A DNA stretch of 64,000 nucleotides from an uncultured Pelagibacteraceae bacterium (GTDB lineage Bacteria > Pseudomonadota > Alphaproteobacteria > Pelagibacterales > Pelagibacteraceae): the NCBI GenBank assembly GCA_902581775.1, contig CACHPJ010000005.1:1-64000 (forward strand), written 5' to 3'. This document shows positions 40,376 to 50,680 of this stretch, in pieces. How positions within the stretch are numbered: the stretch's first letter is position 1; every line of letters starts with the position of its first letter. The translations under genes and the position numbers were made by a program. The notes beneath the pieces were generated by a model. The model ran no database searches. It had not been told where the DNA came from and saw only the letters and a list, made by a program, of their open reading frames with translations.

Positions 40376-40829
40376 TGTTTTTGCAGATAATAAGAATCGG
40401 AAACATAAAATTAAAAACCCTAGTCTATATATAAAAAAAAAAGTACAAAGACTTAAAAAATACTACTTTTTCAAAAATAAAAATATTGAATTTTCTATCT
40501 TATTAACTGGTAATGAAGTAATCAAAAAACTAAATAAAAGATTTAGAAATAAAAATAAAATAACGGATGTGTTATCTTTTCCTTTTTTTGAACAGAATAC
40601 TTTGAAAAAAATGATAAGAGCAAGAAATAATATTTATTTAGGAGATGTAGTTATTAATTTAAATAAAATTAATAGCAGCCCGACAAATGATATTTTATTG
40701 GAATTTAACAAAATATGGATTCATGGAATGTTACACTTATTTGGATATAAACATAATACAAATATAGACTTTAAAAAAATGAATAACTTAGAAAAGAGAA
40801 TAATTAATTACCTAGAAAATGAATTTTGA
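40362..40829 (+). CDS. ybeY: YbeY, rRNA maturation endoribonuclease
   Basis: YbeY is a zinc metalloprotein required for 16S rRNA 3' maturation. From ATG 40362 it has 155 residues. The metal-binding motif reads WIHGMLHLFGYKHNTN, keeping all three His (HGxLHxxGxxH), although the common GYDH Asp is Lys. DVLSFPFF is the preceding family strand. It overlaps phoH by 14 bases and lnt by 11. Confidence 0.93.
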   Translation: MIKVNVFADNKNRKHKIKNPSLYIKKKVQRLKKYYFFKNKNIEFSILLTGNEVIKKLNKRFRNKNKITDVLSFPFFEQNTLKKMIRARNNIYLGDVVINLNKINSSPTNDILLEFNKIWIHGMLHLFGYKHNTNIDFKKMNNLEKRIINYLENEF

Positions 40830-42384
40830 AAAAATTATTAATAACAAAATATTTGTTATTTTTATAATTCCTTTTTTTTTAGGATTATTAAGTGTTTTTA
40901 GTTTTCAGCCATTTAATTTTACTTTAATTAATTTTTTAATTTTTCCAATATTATTCTTTATATTAACTTATGTAAATAAACGCTCTAAAAATATTTATCG
41001 AAAGAAACCATTTTTAAAAAATCTATTTTTTGTAGGCCATTCATTTGGTTTTGGTTTTTTTATCACAAGTACATATTGGATTTCAAACTCTTTAACTTTT
41101 GATGAAAGTTTTAAATTTTTAATTCCTTTTGCAATTTTTTTACTACCCATTCTATTGGGACTTTTTTTTGGTTTTTGTACTTTAATTATTGGCCCATATT
41201 TAAAAAGTAATTTAAATTCTTTAGTGTTATTTGTTATTGCCTTTTCTTTAATAGATTATTTAAGAGGAAAAATGTTTACTGGTTTCCCTTGGAACTTATG
41301 GGCGTATAGTTGGTCATGGTTTGAGGAAGTTTTACAAGTTCTGAATCCAATAGGTCTTTATGCCTTTAATCTACTTTCAATAAGCGTTTTCTCTCTTCCT
41401 GCAATATTTTTTTTTACCAGAAAAAAAAGTCATTACGCAATTTTTATTGCAAGCCTAACAATTTTTTTTTCAAACTATATATATGGCTCATTTCAGATTA
41501 ATAATAATGATAAAACTAACTCATTAAGTATCTCTAACTCAAGCTACCAAACAGTAAAAATAATATCTCCAAATTTTGAACTAAAATATGATCTTAAAAG
41601 TGATGAAATTATAAAAAACATAGATAGATTAATTAAAATTAGCTCCCCTGAGGAAGACAAAAAAACAATCTTTATATGGCCTGAGGGAGTATTTTCAGGT
41701 TACAATTTCGAAGAAATTAAGAGTCTAAAATATGATTTTAGTAAAAACTTTTCCAAAAATCATCTAATAATTCTGGGTATCAATACCAATAAAAAAGACT
41801 CAGATAATTATTTCAATAGCTTTATAATGGTAAACAATAAATTTGAAATCTTATATAAGTATAATAAAAGAAAACTTGTTCCTTTTGGTGAATTTTTACC
41901 GTTTGAAGAAAAACTTAAAAAGCTTGGATTTAAAAATATAACAAGAGGTTACAATTCCTTTTCTCCTGGTCAAAAAATAGAACTTCTAATAGTTGATAAT
42001 TTAAAAATTCTACCTTTAATTTGCTATGAAATAATATTTCCGGAATTAATACAGGAAATAAAAAAAACGAATTTAATAGTGAATTTATCAGAAGATGCAT
42101 GGTTTGGTAAATCTATTGGACCGCACCAACATTTTTCAAAAGCAATTTTTAGAGCTATCGAAAACAATAGCTATCTTGCAAGGTCTACCAACAAAGGTAT
42201 TTCAGCATTTATCAACAATAAAGGGCAAATAATAAAATTTTTAAATCCCAACGAGTCGGGAAATATAGAATTAAAAGTGCCAATTGTTCACAGTGAACAC
42301 AAAAATAAAAATGATTTGATATTTTTTATACTTTTATTTACATATATGTCATTCTTCTTTTTGTTAAAAAATTATGAAAAATAA
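40819..42384 (+). CDS. lnt: Apolipoprotein N-acyltransferase
   Basis: Lnt adds the third acyl chain to lipoproteins such as LptE, DUF3576 and BON proteins in this window. The 521-residue protein has about six N-terminal membrane helices, a nitrilase-like periplasmic domain and a final helix. The catalytic triad is visible: Glu in [11 protein letters not shown], Lys in [14 protein letters not shown], Cys in [12 protein letters not shown]. It overlaps ybeY and metK. Confidence 0.95.
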   Translation: MNFEKIINNKIFVIFIIPFFLGLLSVFSFQPFNFTLINFLIFPILFFILTYVNKRSKNIYRKKPFLKNLFFVGHSFGFGFFITSTYWISNSLTFDESFKFLIPFAIFLLPILLGLFFGFCTLIIGPYLKSNLNSLVLFVIAFSLIDYLRGKMFTGFPWNLWAYSWSWFEEVLQVLNPIGLYAFNLLSISVFSLPAIFFFTRKKSHYAIFIASLTIFFSNYIYGSFQINNNDKTNSLSISNSSYQTVKIISPNFELKYDLKSDEIIKNIDRLIKISSPEEDKKTIFIWPEGVFSGYNFEEIKSLKYDFSKNFSKNHLIILGINTNKKDSDNYFNSFIMVNNKFEILYKYNKRKLVPFGEFLPFEEKLKKLGFKNITRGYNSFSPGQKIELLIVDNLKILPLICYEIIFPELIQEIKKTNLIVNLSEDAWFGKSIGPHQHFSKAIFRAIENNSYLARSTNKGISAFINNKGQIIKFLNPNESGNIELKVPIVHSEHKNKNDLIFFILLFTYMSFFFLLKNYEK

Positions 42385-43537
42385 AAATAAATACTTATTT
42401 ACAAGCGAGTCAGTCTCTGAGGGTCATCCGGATAAAGTTTGCGACAGAATATCTGATATGGTGGTTGATAGTTATTTAAGCGAAGATCCATTTGCTAGAG
42501 TCGCGTGTGAGACTTTAACGACTACAAACAAAGTTGTTCTTGCTGGAGAAATAAGAGGTCCTAAAATTGATAACGAAAAGTTAATTCAAAAAGTAAGAGA
42601 ATGTATAAAAGACATCGGATATGACCAATCTGGATTTAGCTGGAAATCCGCAAAAATAGATAGTTACTTGCATGAGCAATCCGCTGATATAGCCATGGGC
42701 GTTGACTCAAAAGGAAATAAAGACGAAGGCGCTGGAGATCAAGGAATAATGTTTGGTTTTGCTTGTACGGAGACAAAAGATCTTATGCCGGCGCCGATAT
42801 ATTATTCACATAAAATTCTTCGATTAATGGCTGAGGATAGAAAAAAAGGGCAGCTGAGAGGAATTGAACCTGACTCTAAGAGTCAAGTTTCTATGATGTA
42901 TGAGGGCAGTGAGCCGATAAAAGTAACTTCAGTCGTAATTTCTTCTCAACATTCGAAAGACTTAAATCAGAAACAAGTTAAAGATTTAATTTTGCCATAC
43001 ATAAAAAAAGCAATACCAGAAAATTTAGTTAAAGATTTAAAAGAAAATGATATTTATATTAATCCTACTGGACAATTTATTATTGGAGGACCTGACGGCG
43101 ACTCAGGCCTTACAGGAAGAAAAATTATTGTAGATACCTACGGTGGTGCGGCACCACATGGAGGAGGAGCTTTTTCAGGAAAAGATCCAACAAAAGTAGA
43201 TAGGTCTGCTGCATATGTTGCAAGATATTTGGCTAAAAATATAGTTGCAGCGGGTGTTTCGGAAAAATGTCTTATCCAACTTGCTTATGCAATAGGAGTT
43301 TCAAAACCTTTATCGATATATATAAAACTATCTGAGGGAGATGAAAGCAAAATTAAAGATATCGAAAAACTAGTTGAGAAGAATTTTGATCTATCACCTA
43401 GAGGTATTAGGGAATTGTTGGGACTTAACAAACCTATATACGAAGTTACTTCAGCTTATGGTCATTTTGGCAGAATTCCTCAAAATAATGGCCAATTTTC
43501 TTGGGAAAAAACAGATAAAATAAAGATTTTTAAATAG
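42374..43537 (+). CDS. metK: S-adenosylmethionine synthetase
   Basis: MetK makes SAM from methionine and ATP. The 387-residue protein begins [20 protein letters not shown] and has [13 protein letters not shown] and the P-loop-like [19 protein letters not shown], all hallmark motifs. It overlaps lnt by 11 bases and is followed by a terminator about 55 bases after its stop. trmB and rimP, often between metK and nusA in alphaproteobacteria, are absent. Confidence 0.97.
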   Translation: MKNKNKYLFTSESVSEGHPDKVCDRISDMVVDSYLSEDPFARVACETLTTTNKVVLAGEIRGPKIDNEKLIQKVRECIKDIGYDQSGFSWKSAKIDSYLHEQSADIAMGVDSKGNKDEGAGDQGIMFGFACTETKDLMPAPIYYSHKILRLMAEDRKKGQLRGIEPDSKSQVSMMYEGSEPIKVTSVVISSQHSKDLNQKQVKDLILPYIKKAIPENLVKDLKENDIYINPTGQFIIGGPDGDSGLTGRKIIVDTYGGAAPHGGGAFSGKDPTKVDRSAAYVARYLAKNIVAAGVSEKCLIQLAYAIGVSKPLSIYIKLSEGDESKIKDIEKLVEKNFDLSPRGIRELLGLNKPIYEVTSAYGHFGRIPQNNGQFSWEKTDKIKIFK

Positions 43538-43592
43538 ATAACTTGAAAATAATCTAAAATATATTAAAAGAACACTATAGTTCTGGAGAGTT

Positions 43593-43620
43593 AAAAATGG
43601 GCACTTGCCCATTTTTTTTT
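43593..43620 (+). terminator. Intrinsic terminator between metK and nusA, possible nusA attenuator
   Basis: AAAAATGGGC pairs with GCCCATTTTT across loop ACTT, and the T run (9 Ts) follows directly. It can end the metK transcript. Only 20 bases separate it from the nusA ATG, so any nusA promoter must lie upstream of or overlap the hairpin, making it a candidate attenuator. Confidence 0.8.
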
Positions 43621-43647
43621 GGAACACAGGAAAAAACAAAATGTTAA
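43597..43647 (+). CDS. Possible leader peptide overlapping the nusA terminator and start (16 aa)
   Basis: GGAG at 43585-43588 is followed 8 bases later by ATG (43597). The ORF runs through the hairpin and its T tract (encoding three Phe) and stops with TAA at 43645-43647, overlapping the nusA ATG at 43641. The ribosome binding site is better than most in this genome. A translating ribosome would cover the terminator. Existence as a translated ORF is inferred only from spacing. Confidence 0.35.
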   Translation: MGTCPFFFGTQEKTKC

Positions 43648-45191
43648 ATAGAGGTTTAGATAAGTTAGAATTGCTAAGAATTGTCGACGCAGTTGCAAAC
43701 GAAAAATCTATAGACAAAGAGCTGGTAATAGAGTCAATGGAAAGCGCAATCCAAAAAGCTGCATTAACTAAATTTGGAAACGATAATAACATTGAGGTAA
43801 AAATAAGTAGAGATACTGGTGAAATTAAAATTGAAAAAGTAATAGAAGTAGTTGAAAAAGTTGAAGATCCCAGTAAGGAAATTTCGCTCGAGTTAGCTAT
43901 AAAAACTTCAAAAAAAAATAAAGATTTAAAAATTGGGGATAAAATCTCAGAAGAATTACCGCAAATAGATTTTGGAAGGATAGCAGCACAAAGCGCTAAA
44001 CAAGTAATCAGCTTCAAAGTAAGAGAAGCAGAAAAGAATCGTCAATACGAAGAATTTATTGACAAACAAGGTCAGGTTTTAAGTGGAATAATCAAAAGAC
44101 TTGAATATGGTAACGTAATTGTTGATTTAGGAAAAGCAGAGGGAGTTATTAAGAAAGATGAATTAATTCCTAGAGAAATCCTTAAAAATGGAGACAGAGT
44201 CAAAGCTTACTGTTACGAAGTAAAGAAAGAAATAAAAGGTCATCAAATATTTTTATCGAGAGCTCACCCTCAATTTTTAGCTAAATTATTCTTTCAGGAA
44301 GTGCCAGAAATTTATGAAGGAGTAATTGAAATTAAGGCTGTTGCAAGAGACCCAGGAAGTAGAGCAAAAATATGTGTTAATTCAAAAGATAGTTCGATTG
44401 ACCCAGTAGGTGCTTGTGTTGGAATGAGAGGTAGTAGAGTTCAAAGTATAGTCAACGAGCTTCATGGTGAAAAAATTGATATAATTAAATGGACTGAAGA
44501 TTTACCAACTCTAATTTCAGAATCACTTTCGCCTGCGGAAATTCAGAAAGTTTTAATCGACCAAGAAAATAAAAGAATAGATGTAATATTGTCAGAAGAT
44601 AATTTAAGTAAAGCAATAGGTAGGCGTGGACAAAACGTAAGATTAGCATCTAAATTAACCAATTTTGAAATTGATATACTAACAGACAAAGAGGATTCAG
44701 ATAGACGTCAAACAGAATTCAAAGAGCGAACTGAAACTTTAATTAAAAGTTTGGAAGTAGATGAAACTTTAGGACAACTTCTTGTATCAGAAGGATTTCA
44801 AGGCATCGAGGAAATATCTCAAGCAAAAGCAGAAGATATTTCCAAAATTGAAGGTATAGATGACAGTACTGCTGAGGAATTAATAAGTAGGTCTAAAGAA
44901 AACCTGGTCAAACAAAAAGATGAAATATCAAAAAAATTAAAAGAATTAGGAGTTGAAGAAAAGCTAATCAATTTGAAGGGATTAACACAAGGTATGCTTG
45001 TTTTATTGGGTCAAAGAAATATCAAAAAATTAAGTGATTTTGCAGACTTATCTTCAGATGAATTAATTGGGGGATACGATGAAGTTAAAGGCAAGAAAAT
45101 TAGAATTGAAGGGTATCTCGAGGAATTTTCTTTGTCTAGAGAAGAGGCTGACCAACTAATAATGTCTGCGAGAGATATCGTATTTAAATAA
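43641..45191 (+). CDS. nusA: NusA transcription elongation/termination factor
   Basis: I set the start at ATG 43641 (516 residues), with AGGA 9 bases upstream; the track's 12-residue extension translates the terminator. The order is N-terminal RNAP-binding domain (LELLRIVDAVANEKSI), S1 (GQVLSGIIKRLEYGNVIVDLG), two KH domains (DPVGACVGMRGSRVQSI; AIGRRGQNVRLASKL) and two C-terminal acidic-repeat helical domains typical of proteobacterial NusA. It heads the infB-rbfA-rpsO-pnp operon. Confidence 0.97.
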   Translation: MLNRGLDKLELLRIVDAVANEKSIDKELVIESMESAIQKAALTKFGNDNNIEVKISRDTGEIKIEKVIEVVEKVEDPSKEISLELAIKTSKKNKDLKIGDKISEELPQIDFGRIAAQSAKQVISFKVREAEKNRQYEEFIDKQGQVLSGIIKRLEYGNVIVDLGKAEGVIKKDELIPREILKNGDRVKAYCYEVKKEIKGHQIFLSRAHPQFLAKLFFQEVPEIYEGVIEIKAVARDPGSRAKICVNSKDSSIDPVGACVGMRGSRVQSIVNELHGEKIDIIKWTEDLPTLISESLSPAEIQKVLIDQENKRIDVILSEDNLSKAIGRRGQNVRLASKLTNFEIDILTDKEDSDRRQTEFKERTETLIKSLEVDETLGQLLVSEGFQGIEEISQAKAEDISKIEGIDDSTAEELISRSKENLVKQKDEISKKLKELGVEEKLINLKGLTQGMLVLLGQRNIKKLSDFADLSSDELIGGYDEVKGKKIRIEGYLEEFSLSREEADQLIMSARDIVFK

Positions 45192-45193
45192 TT

Positions 45194-47380
45194 ATGGATG
45201 ATAAAAAAAATAAGAAAAAAACTTTAACAATTTCTACTAGTTTTAATAAAAAGATAGATATCTCTGCAGTAGGCAAAGGTGCAAAAAAATCCTTTTCAAT
45301 ATCAAAAAAAAAACCTTTTAGGCCACAAAAAAATTATCAAAATCCAAATACCGGAAGTGTCGGCAATAAACCAAATTTCTTAAAAAAAAATTTAAATAGG
45401 AAATTTATTGAACAACAAGCAACTAAAGCTTTTATTAAAAAAGACGATAAATCTTCTAATAAAGGAAAGATTAAATTAAAAAGTTCAATTGATAGAAGAA
45501 ATTTAAAATTAACTGTATCTAGAGCACTGAATGTTGAAGAAATAGAAATCAAGCAAAGAAGTTTAGCTTCTGTAAAAAGAGCCAGATTAAAAGAAAAAAA
45601 GAACTTACCTACAGAAGAAAAAAGGGAATTTAAGAAAATCATTCGTGACGTTAAAATTCCTGAACAGATATCTATTCAAGAACTCTCTAATCGTATGGCT
45701 GAAAGATCAAGCGATATAATCAAGTTTCTTCTTAATATGAAAGTTTTAGCAACCATCAATCACATAATCGACAAAGATACAGCTGAATATATAGTTAAAG
45801 AATTTGGACATAAACCTATCGTCGAGGAGGTACCAAAAATTGAGATTAACAAAAATATCAAACAAACTAAAATTTCAGCAAAAAATCGGGCGCCAGTTGT
45901 AACTATAATGGGTCACGTTGATCACGGTAAAACTTCTTTGCTAGATGCTTTAAGAGATACAAATGTTGTGTCAGGTGAATTTGGAGGGATAACTCAACAT
46001 ATAGGTGCCTATCAAGTAAAAACTAATAGTAAAGATCTTATCACGTTTATAGATACACCTGGTCACGCTGCTTTTACTGAAATGAGAGCAAGAGGATCCA
46101 AGGTTACTGATATAGTCGTCCTCGTAGTTGCTGCCGATGATGGTATCAAACCGCAAACTGTAGAAGCAATACAACACGCAAAAGCCGCTAAAGTGCCAAT
46201 TATAGTCGCGGTTAACAAATGTGACTTGCCAAATAAAAATATCAGTAAAATCAAAAATGATTTGATGCAATATGAATTAATCGCAGAGGATTTAAGTGGT
46301 GATACTTTATTTGTTGAAGTGTCTGCAGTTAAAAAAGATAATTTAGAAAAACTTAAAGAGAGCATTTTACTTCAATCAGAAATTTTAGATTTAAAAGCTT
46401 CATTTGACGGTCCGGCTACAGGAGTAGTTTTAGAGTCAAAAATTGATAAAGGAAAAGGACCAGTATCAACTATATTGATTTCAAATGGTCTTTTAAAAAA
46501 AGGTGACTATTTTGTTTGTGGGAACACCTGGGGAAAAATTAGAGCCATGATAAATCATGAAGGAAAAATAATCGAAAAAGCACTACCTTCGATGCCAGTT
46601 GAGATACTAGGTATGAACGATTCTGCTTTTGCAGGAGCTGAATTTTTTGTGACAGAAAACGAGGATAAAGCCAAAGAAATTATAGAATTCAAAAAAAGTG
46701 AACAAGGTTCATCTAATAAATTAATTACTAAAGACAAAAAGACATTATTTGAAGATGAAAATGAAAAAGAAGTTTTAAATATAATAATAAAATCAGATGT
46801 TCAAGGATCGAGTGAAGCGTTAAAAACTGCAATTAACAAAATCAATCATGAGGAAGTAAAGTCAAAAATTATCTTGTCAGATATTGGAATGATAAATGAA
46901 ACAGATGTTTCTTTGGCTAAAGCATCAAATGCTCTTTTAATTGGTTTCAATGTCAAACCTAATAGAGAGGCAAAAAAAATTGCAGAAGAACAGAAAGTAG
47001 ATATAAAATATTTTAATATTATTTATGAAGCTTTAGAATATGTAGAAAATAATTTGTCAGGACTTTTAGAACCTGACGTAAAAGAAATTGTCAGTGGATC
47101 TGCGGAAATACAGAAAGTATTTAGTGTTTCTAAAGCTGGAAAAATAGCTGGTTCTAAAGTTTTAAATGGAGAAATTAAAAATAAATCTAAAGCAAGATTA
47201 ATTAGGGACGGGTCTGTGGTTTATACTGGGGAAATTTCAAGCATTTTTAGGGAAAAAAATCAGGTAAAAGAGGTAAAATCTGGATTTGAATGCGGAATAG
47301 CTTTAAAAGACTTTATGGATTTTAAAGAAAAAGATATTATAGAATCCTATATCTCTGAAAAAATTGAGAGAAAAATTTGA
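45194..47380 (+). CDS. infB: Translation initiation factor IF-2
   Basis: IF-2 positions initiator tRNA on the ribosome. The 728-residue protein has a Lys-rich N-terminus, an IF2_N motif (QISIQELSNRMAERSSDII), the GTPase core with VTIMGHVDHGKTSLLDALR, DTPGHAAF and VNKCDLP, and the C-terminal fMet-tRNA-binding beta-barrel. It starts 2 bases after nusA and overlaps rbfA by one base. Confidence 0.97.
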   Translation: MDDKKNKKKTLTISTSFNKKIDISAVGKGAKKSFSISKKKPFRPQKNYQNPNTGSVGNKPNFLKKNLNRKFIEQQATKAFIKKDDKSSNKGKIKLKSSIDRRNLKLTVSRALNVEEIEIKQRSLASVKRARLKEKKNLPTEEKREFKKIIRDVKIPEQISIQELSNRMAERSSDIIKFLLNMKVLATINHIIDKDTAEYIVKEFGHKPIVEEVPKIEINKNIKQTKISAKNRAPVVTIMGHVDHGKTSLLDALRDTNVVSGEFGGITQHIGAYQVKTNSKDLITFIDTPGHAAFTEMRARGSKVTDIVVLVVAADDGIKPQTVEAIQHAKAAKVPIIVAVNKCDLPNKNISKIKNDLMQYELIAEDLSGDTLFVEVSAVKKDNLEKLKESILLQSEILDLKASFDGPATGVVLESKIDKGKGPVSTILISNGLLKKGDYFVCGNTWGKIRAMINHEGKIIEKALPSMPVEILGMNDSAFAGAEFFVTENEDKAKEIIEFKKSEQGSSNKLITKDKKTLFEDENEKEVLNIIIKSDVQGSSEALKTAINKINHEEVKSKIILSDIGMINETDVSLAKASNALLIGFNVKPNREAKKIAEEQKVDIKYFNIIYEALEYVENNLSGLLEPDVKEIVSGSAEIQKVFSVSKAGKIAGSKVLNGEIKNKSKARLIRDGSVVYTGEISSIFREKNQVKEVKSGFECGIALKDFMDFKEKDIIESYISEKIERKI

Positions 47381-47778
47381 TGAAAAACAAAAGTCGATAT
47401 CCTGAGTTTAGCCAAAGACAGTTAAGAGTCGGAGAGCTTGTAAAGCAAAAATTAGGAGAAATTTTTATTAGAAATGAAGCAAAAATTCCCTCTATTAAAA
47501 CAGAGATAATAACTGTTACAGAGGTAAGAATGACCCCTGATCTAAAGACAGCCAGAGCTTATGTAATACCCCTTGGTGGAATTGACGCCGAAGAGACTGT
47601 AAGTATCTTGACTGAATACGCTCATCTTGTTAGAAAAGCACTGTCAAATAAACTTGATATCAAGTTTCTTCCTAAGATTGCATTTGTCGAAGATAAATCC
47701 TTTGAGTATGCTGAAAAGATAGAAAGATTGATCAAAAAAAATAGAGACGATGAAACAGAAAAAAAAAGATATAATTAA
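47380..47778 (+). CDS. rbfA: RbfA, 30S ribosome-binding factor
   Basis: RbfA assists 16S rRNA 5' maturation. From ATG 47380 (132 residues) it shows SQRQLRVGELVKQKLGEIF, TVTEVRMTPDLKTARAYVIP and KFLPKIAFVEDKSFEYAEKI, the conserved KH-fold segments. Its 3' end overlaps rpsO by 29 bases, leaving no space for truB, which usually lies between rbfA and rpsO. Confidence 0.95.
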   Translation: MKNKSRYPEFSQRQLRVGELVKQKLGEIFIRNEAKIPSIKTEIITVTEVRMTPDLKTARAYVIPLGGIDAEETVSILTEYAHLVRKALSNKLDIKFLPKIAFVEDKSFEYAEKIERLIKKNRDDETEKKRYN

Positions 47779-48010
47779 AAGTTTGGCAATTAATGATAAA
47801 GACGTTGGCTCGGCTGAAATTCAGATAGGTCTATTAAGTCAAAAAATCCAGAAATTAGCAGAACATTTTAAAAAATTTAAGAAAGATAAGCACTCGACTA
47901 TAGGTTTAAACAAGTCAGTTAACAGAAGAAAAAGACTTTTAAATTATTTAAAAAAAAATAATTCAGAATCTTACAATAAAGTAATCAAACAATTAAATTT
48001 AAGGAAATAA
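47750..48010 (+). CDS. rpsO: Ribosomal protein S15
   Basis: uS15 is a primary 16S-binding protein. The 86-residue sequence has [46 protein letters not shown] and a short C-terminus, as in the family (usual length 88-89). ATG 47750 is required for full length, so the 29-base overlap with rbfA is real. It is joined to pnp by a TAATG overlap. Confidence 0.96.
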   Translation: MKQKKKDIIKSLAINDKDVGSAEIQIGLLSQKIQKLAEHFKKFKKDKHSTIGLNKSVNRRKRLLNYLKKNNSESYNKVIKQLNLRK

Positions 48011-50082
48011 TGTTTAAAATTCATAAAGAAGAAATCAAGGTTAATGGAAAAAAATTAATTTTAGAAACAGGAAGAGTCGCAAGACAAGCTGATGGAGCTA
48101 TTATTGCAACTTGTGGCGAAACTGTTGTAATTGCAACTGCAGTAGGTGCAAAAAAATTAAAAGATGGGCAGGACTATTTTCCATTATCTGTAAATTATCA
48201 GGAAAAATATTATGCAGCTGGAAAAATTCCAGGAGGCTATTTTAAAAGAGAAGCAAGACCTACTGAAGCTGAAACTTTAATTTCTAGACTTATTGATAGA
48301 CCCATAAGACCATTATTCCCCTCTAGTTTTATGAACGAGGTGCAATTGTTGCCTACTGTTTTATCTTATGATGGAGAAAATCAACCAGATATTTTATCTA
48401 TAATTGCTTCATCAGCTGCTCTTGCGATATCAGGACTTCCCTTTCAAGGTCCTATCGCTGCTAGCAGAGTTGGATATAAAGATGAAAAGTTTTTATTAAA
48501 CCCATCTATCGAAGAACTAAAAGATTCCAAATTAGATTTAGTTGTTGCTGGAACTAAAGATGCAGTTTTAATGGTGGAGTCAGAAACGTCAGGATTAACG
48601 GAAAAAGTAATGTTAGATGCAGTAAAGTTTGGACATGAAAATTTTATACCAGTAATTGAAGCAATAGAAAAATTAGCTAAAAAAGCTAGCAAACCAAAAT
48701 GGGAAGTAGAAGAAGTAGATCATTCAGATGTTAAAAAGAAAATTACTGATAAATTTGAAAAAAATCTTAGAACTGCATTTAAAGAAACAGATAAAAAGAA
48801 AAGATCAACTGCTATATCTGAAATAGAGTCCCAAGTAAAAGAAATGTTTGCTGAAGATGAAACTGTGACTGAAAATCAATCTATGGCACAATTAAAGTCT
48901 CTAGAAAAAGATATTGTTAGAACAGCGATATTAAAAGACAAAAAAAGAATCGATGGACGTGGACTATCAGATGTAAGACAAATCCAATGCGAAGTTGGAG
49001 TGCTTCCTAGAACCCATGGTTCTGCTTTATTTACAAGAGGAGAAACTCAGGCATTAGTTGTTACAACGCTAGGAATGACTGATGATGAACAAAGATTAGA
49101 AAGCCTAGAAGGAATGAAAAGATCAAGTTTCATGTTACATTATAATTTTCCTCCTTTCTCAGTAGGTGAATGCGGTAGAATTGGAACTGGTCGGAGAGAA
49201 ATTGGGCATGGTAAACTGGCATGGAGAGCGATTAATTCATCATTACCGCTTAAAGAAAATTTTCCTTACACTTTAAGAGTTGTTTCAGAAATAACGGAGT
49301 CCAACGGCTCTTCTTCAATGGCAACAGTCTGTGGAACCTCTTTGTCATTAATGGATGCCGGTGTGCCTATAAAAGAACCTGTTGCTGGTATAGCTATGGG
49401 GTTAATAAAAGAAGGAGATAAATTTTCAGTTCTGTCAGATATTTTAGGAGATGAAGATCATTTAGGAGACATGGATTTTAAAGTAGCTGGAACTAAAGAT
49501 GGCATAACTTCTCTTCAAATGGATATCAAAATTACTGGCATCACATTTGAAATCATGGAAAAAGCTTTAGATCAAGCCAAAGTTGGAAGAAAACATATTT
49601 TAGGCGAAATGAATAAAGCTCTTAAGTCCTCTAGAAAAGAATTTTCAAAACACACTCCTAAAATGGAGACTATTAAAGTTGATAAAAAAGATATTGCAAC
49701 AGTTATAGGTAAAGGAGGAGCGACAATTAGAGAAATAGTTGAGACATCAGGAGCAAAAGTAGATGTCAAAGATACTGGAGAGGTAACAGTCGCTGCGCCA
49801 GATGAAGCTTCAAGAAATAAAGCTTTAGAGTTCATTAAAAGTTTAGTTGCTAAACCTGAGATGGGAAAAATTTACAAAGGTAAAGTAGTTAAGATTATGG
49901 AATTTGGGGCTTTTGTTAACTTTTTAGGAAAACAAGATGGTTTAGTACACATTTCAGAACTAGCCGCTAAAAGAGTCGCCAAAGTAGGAGACGTTGTAAA
50001 AGAAGGTGATGAAGTTTCTGTGAAAGTTGTAGGTTTTGACAGGGGTAAAGTTAAACTATCAATCAAACAAGCTGTAGCTTAA
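48010..50082 (+). CDS. pnp: Polynucleotide phosphorylase
   Basis: PNPase degrades RNA phosphorolytically from the 3' end. The 690-residue protein has two RNase PH domains ([40 protein letters not shown]; the [19 protein letters not shown] active-site region), then KH ([18 protein letters not shown]) and S1 ([17 protein letters not shown]) domains. It is the last gene of the nusA operon; 5 bases separate it from the convergent GNAT-like gene. Confidence 0.97.
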   Translation: MFKIHKEEIKVNGKKLILETGRVARQADGAIIATCGETVVIATAVGAKKLKDGQDYFPLSVNYQEKYYAAGKIPGGYFKREARPTEAETLISRLIDRPIRPLFPSSFMNEVQLLPTVLSYDGENQPDILSIIASSAALAISGLPFQGPIAASRVGYKDEKFLLNPSIEELKDSKLDLVVAGTKDAVLMVESETSGLTEKVMLDAVKFGHENFIPVIEAIEKLAKKASKPKWEVEEVDHSDVKKKITDKFEKNLRTAFKETDKKKRSTAISEIESQVKEMFAEDETVTENQSMAQLKSLEKDIVRTAILKDKKRIDGRGLSDVRQIQCEVGVLPRTHGSALFTRGETQALVVTTLGMTDDEQRLESLEGMKRSSFMLHYNFPPFSVGECGRIGTGRREIGHGKLAWRAINSSLPLKENFPYTLRVVSEITESNGSSSMATVCGTSLSLMDAGVPIKEPVAGIAMGLIKEGDKFSVLSDILGDEDHLGDMDFKVAGTKDGITSLQMDIKITGITFEIMEKALDQAKVGRKHILGEMNKALKSSRKEFSKHTPKMETIKVDKKDIATVIGKGGATIREIVETSGAKVDVKDTGEVTVAAPDEASRNKALEFIKSLVAKPEMGKIYKGKVVKIMEFGAFVNFLGKQDGLVHISELAAKRVAKVGDVVKEGDEVSVKVVGFDRGKVKLSIKQAVA

Positions 50083-50087
50083 AAAAG

Positions 50088-50603
50088 TTAAATTTTATAT
50101 TCAAAATTTTGGCTTTCCTCATTTACCTGAAGCTCAGTTGCTCCGTTTCTTAAGTGAAATTTTCTAGCTAAATCAGTTAGCGGTGATAATGTCACCAATC
50201 TATTTAAATGATTTGATTTCTTAATTTTTTTGAAAACTTCCCTAACTATCAGTTTTCCTCCCCCTCTTTTTTTTGACCATACAGTGTATGCTACTGCAAT
50301 TTTTCCTACATTTTTGTCTCTTAGTGTAGATTGCAAATGTGCATCTTTGGTCATTAAATCCAATTCTTCCACATTCTTTGGAATTTCATTTGTGTAGCCA
50401 AAACACATAATTGCGCAAATTTCTTTTTTGTATTTTACACCAAATATTTTTCGACCATAACTTGTTCTAAATTTAATATCTAATTCAGGTCTAACAGGAT
50501 CCTCATTGATATTACATGATTTAAGCTCAATAAGCTCAGCTCCCTTAATCCAATCAAAAAAGTTTTCAATTTTATCTTTTACTGCTTGATTTAATTTAAT
50601 CAT
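50088..50603 (-). CDS. GNAT-like protein, function unknown
   Basis: The 171-residue protein has a probable GNAT fold in its C-terminal half: KIAVAYTVWSKKRGGGKLIVREVFKKI looks like a substrate strand followed by an acetyl-CoA loop (RGGGK), and LVTLSPLTDLARKFHLRNGA resembles the late GNAT strand and helix. The N-terminal 80 residues carry FGVKYKKEICAIMCFGY. I do not recognise a characterised relative. It is the downstream-most gene on the minus strand after fabI, with a 77-base gap. Confidence 0.55.
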   Translation of the reverse strand: MIKLNQAVKDKIENFFDWIKGAELIELKSCNINEDPVRPELDIKFRTSYGRKIFGVKYKKEICAIMCFGYTNEIPKNVEELDLMTKDAHLQSTLRDKNVGKIAVAYTVWSKKRGGGKLIVREVFKKIKKSNHLNRLVTLSPLTDLARKFHLRNGATELQVNEESQNFEYKI

Positions 50604-50680
50604 AAATTTTATATTTTTTAATTTTTTTTAGGTTTAATAAGGATTGTTATATTTGAAGTTTAGCCATGCAAAAATTTCAA

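Noticed and set aside
42300-42374. SAM riboswitch upstream of metK
   Set aside because: metK overlaps lnt by 11 bases, leaving no leader, and no known SAM motif is seen.
45971-46365. Two overlapping minus-strand ORFs opposite infB
   Set aside because: Antisense shadows of the conserved GTPase domain.
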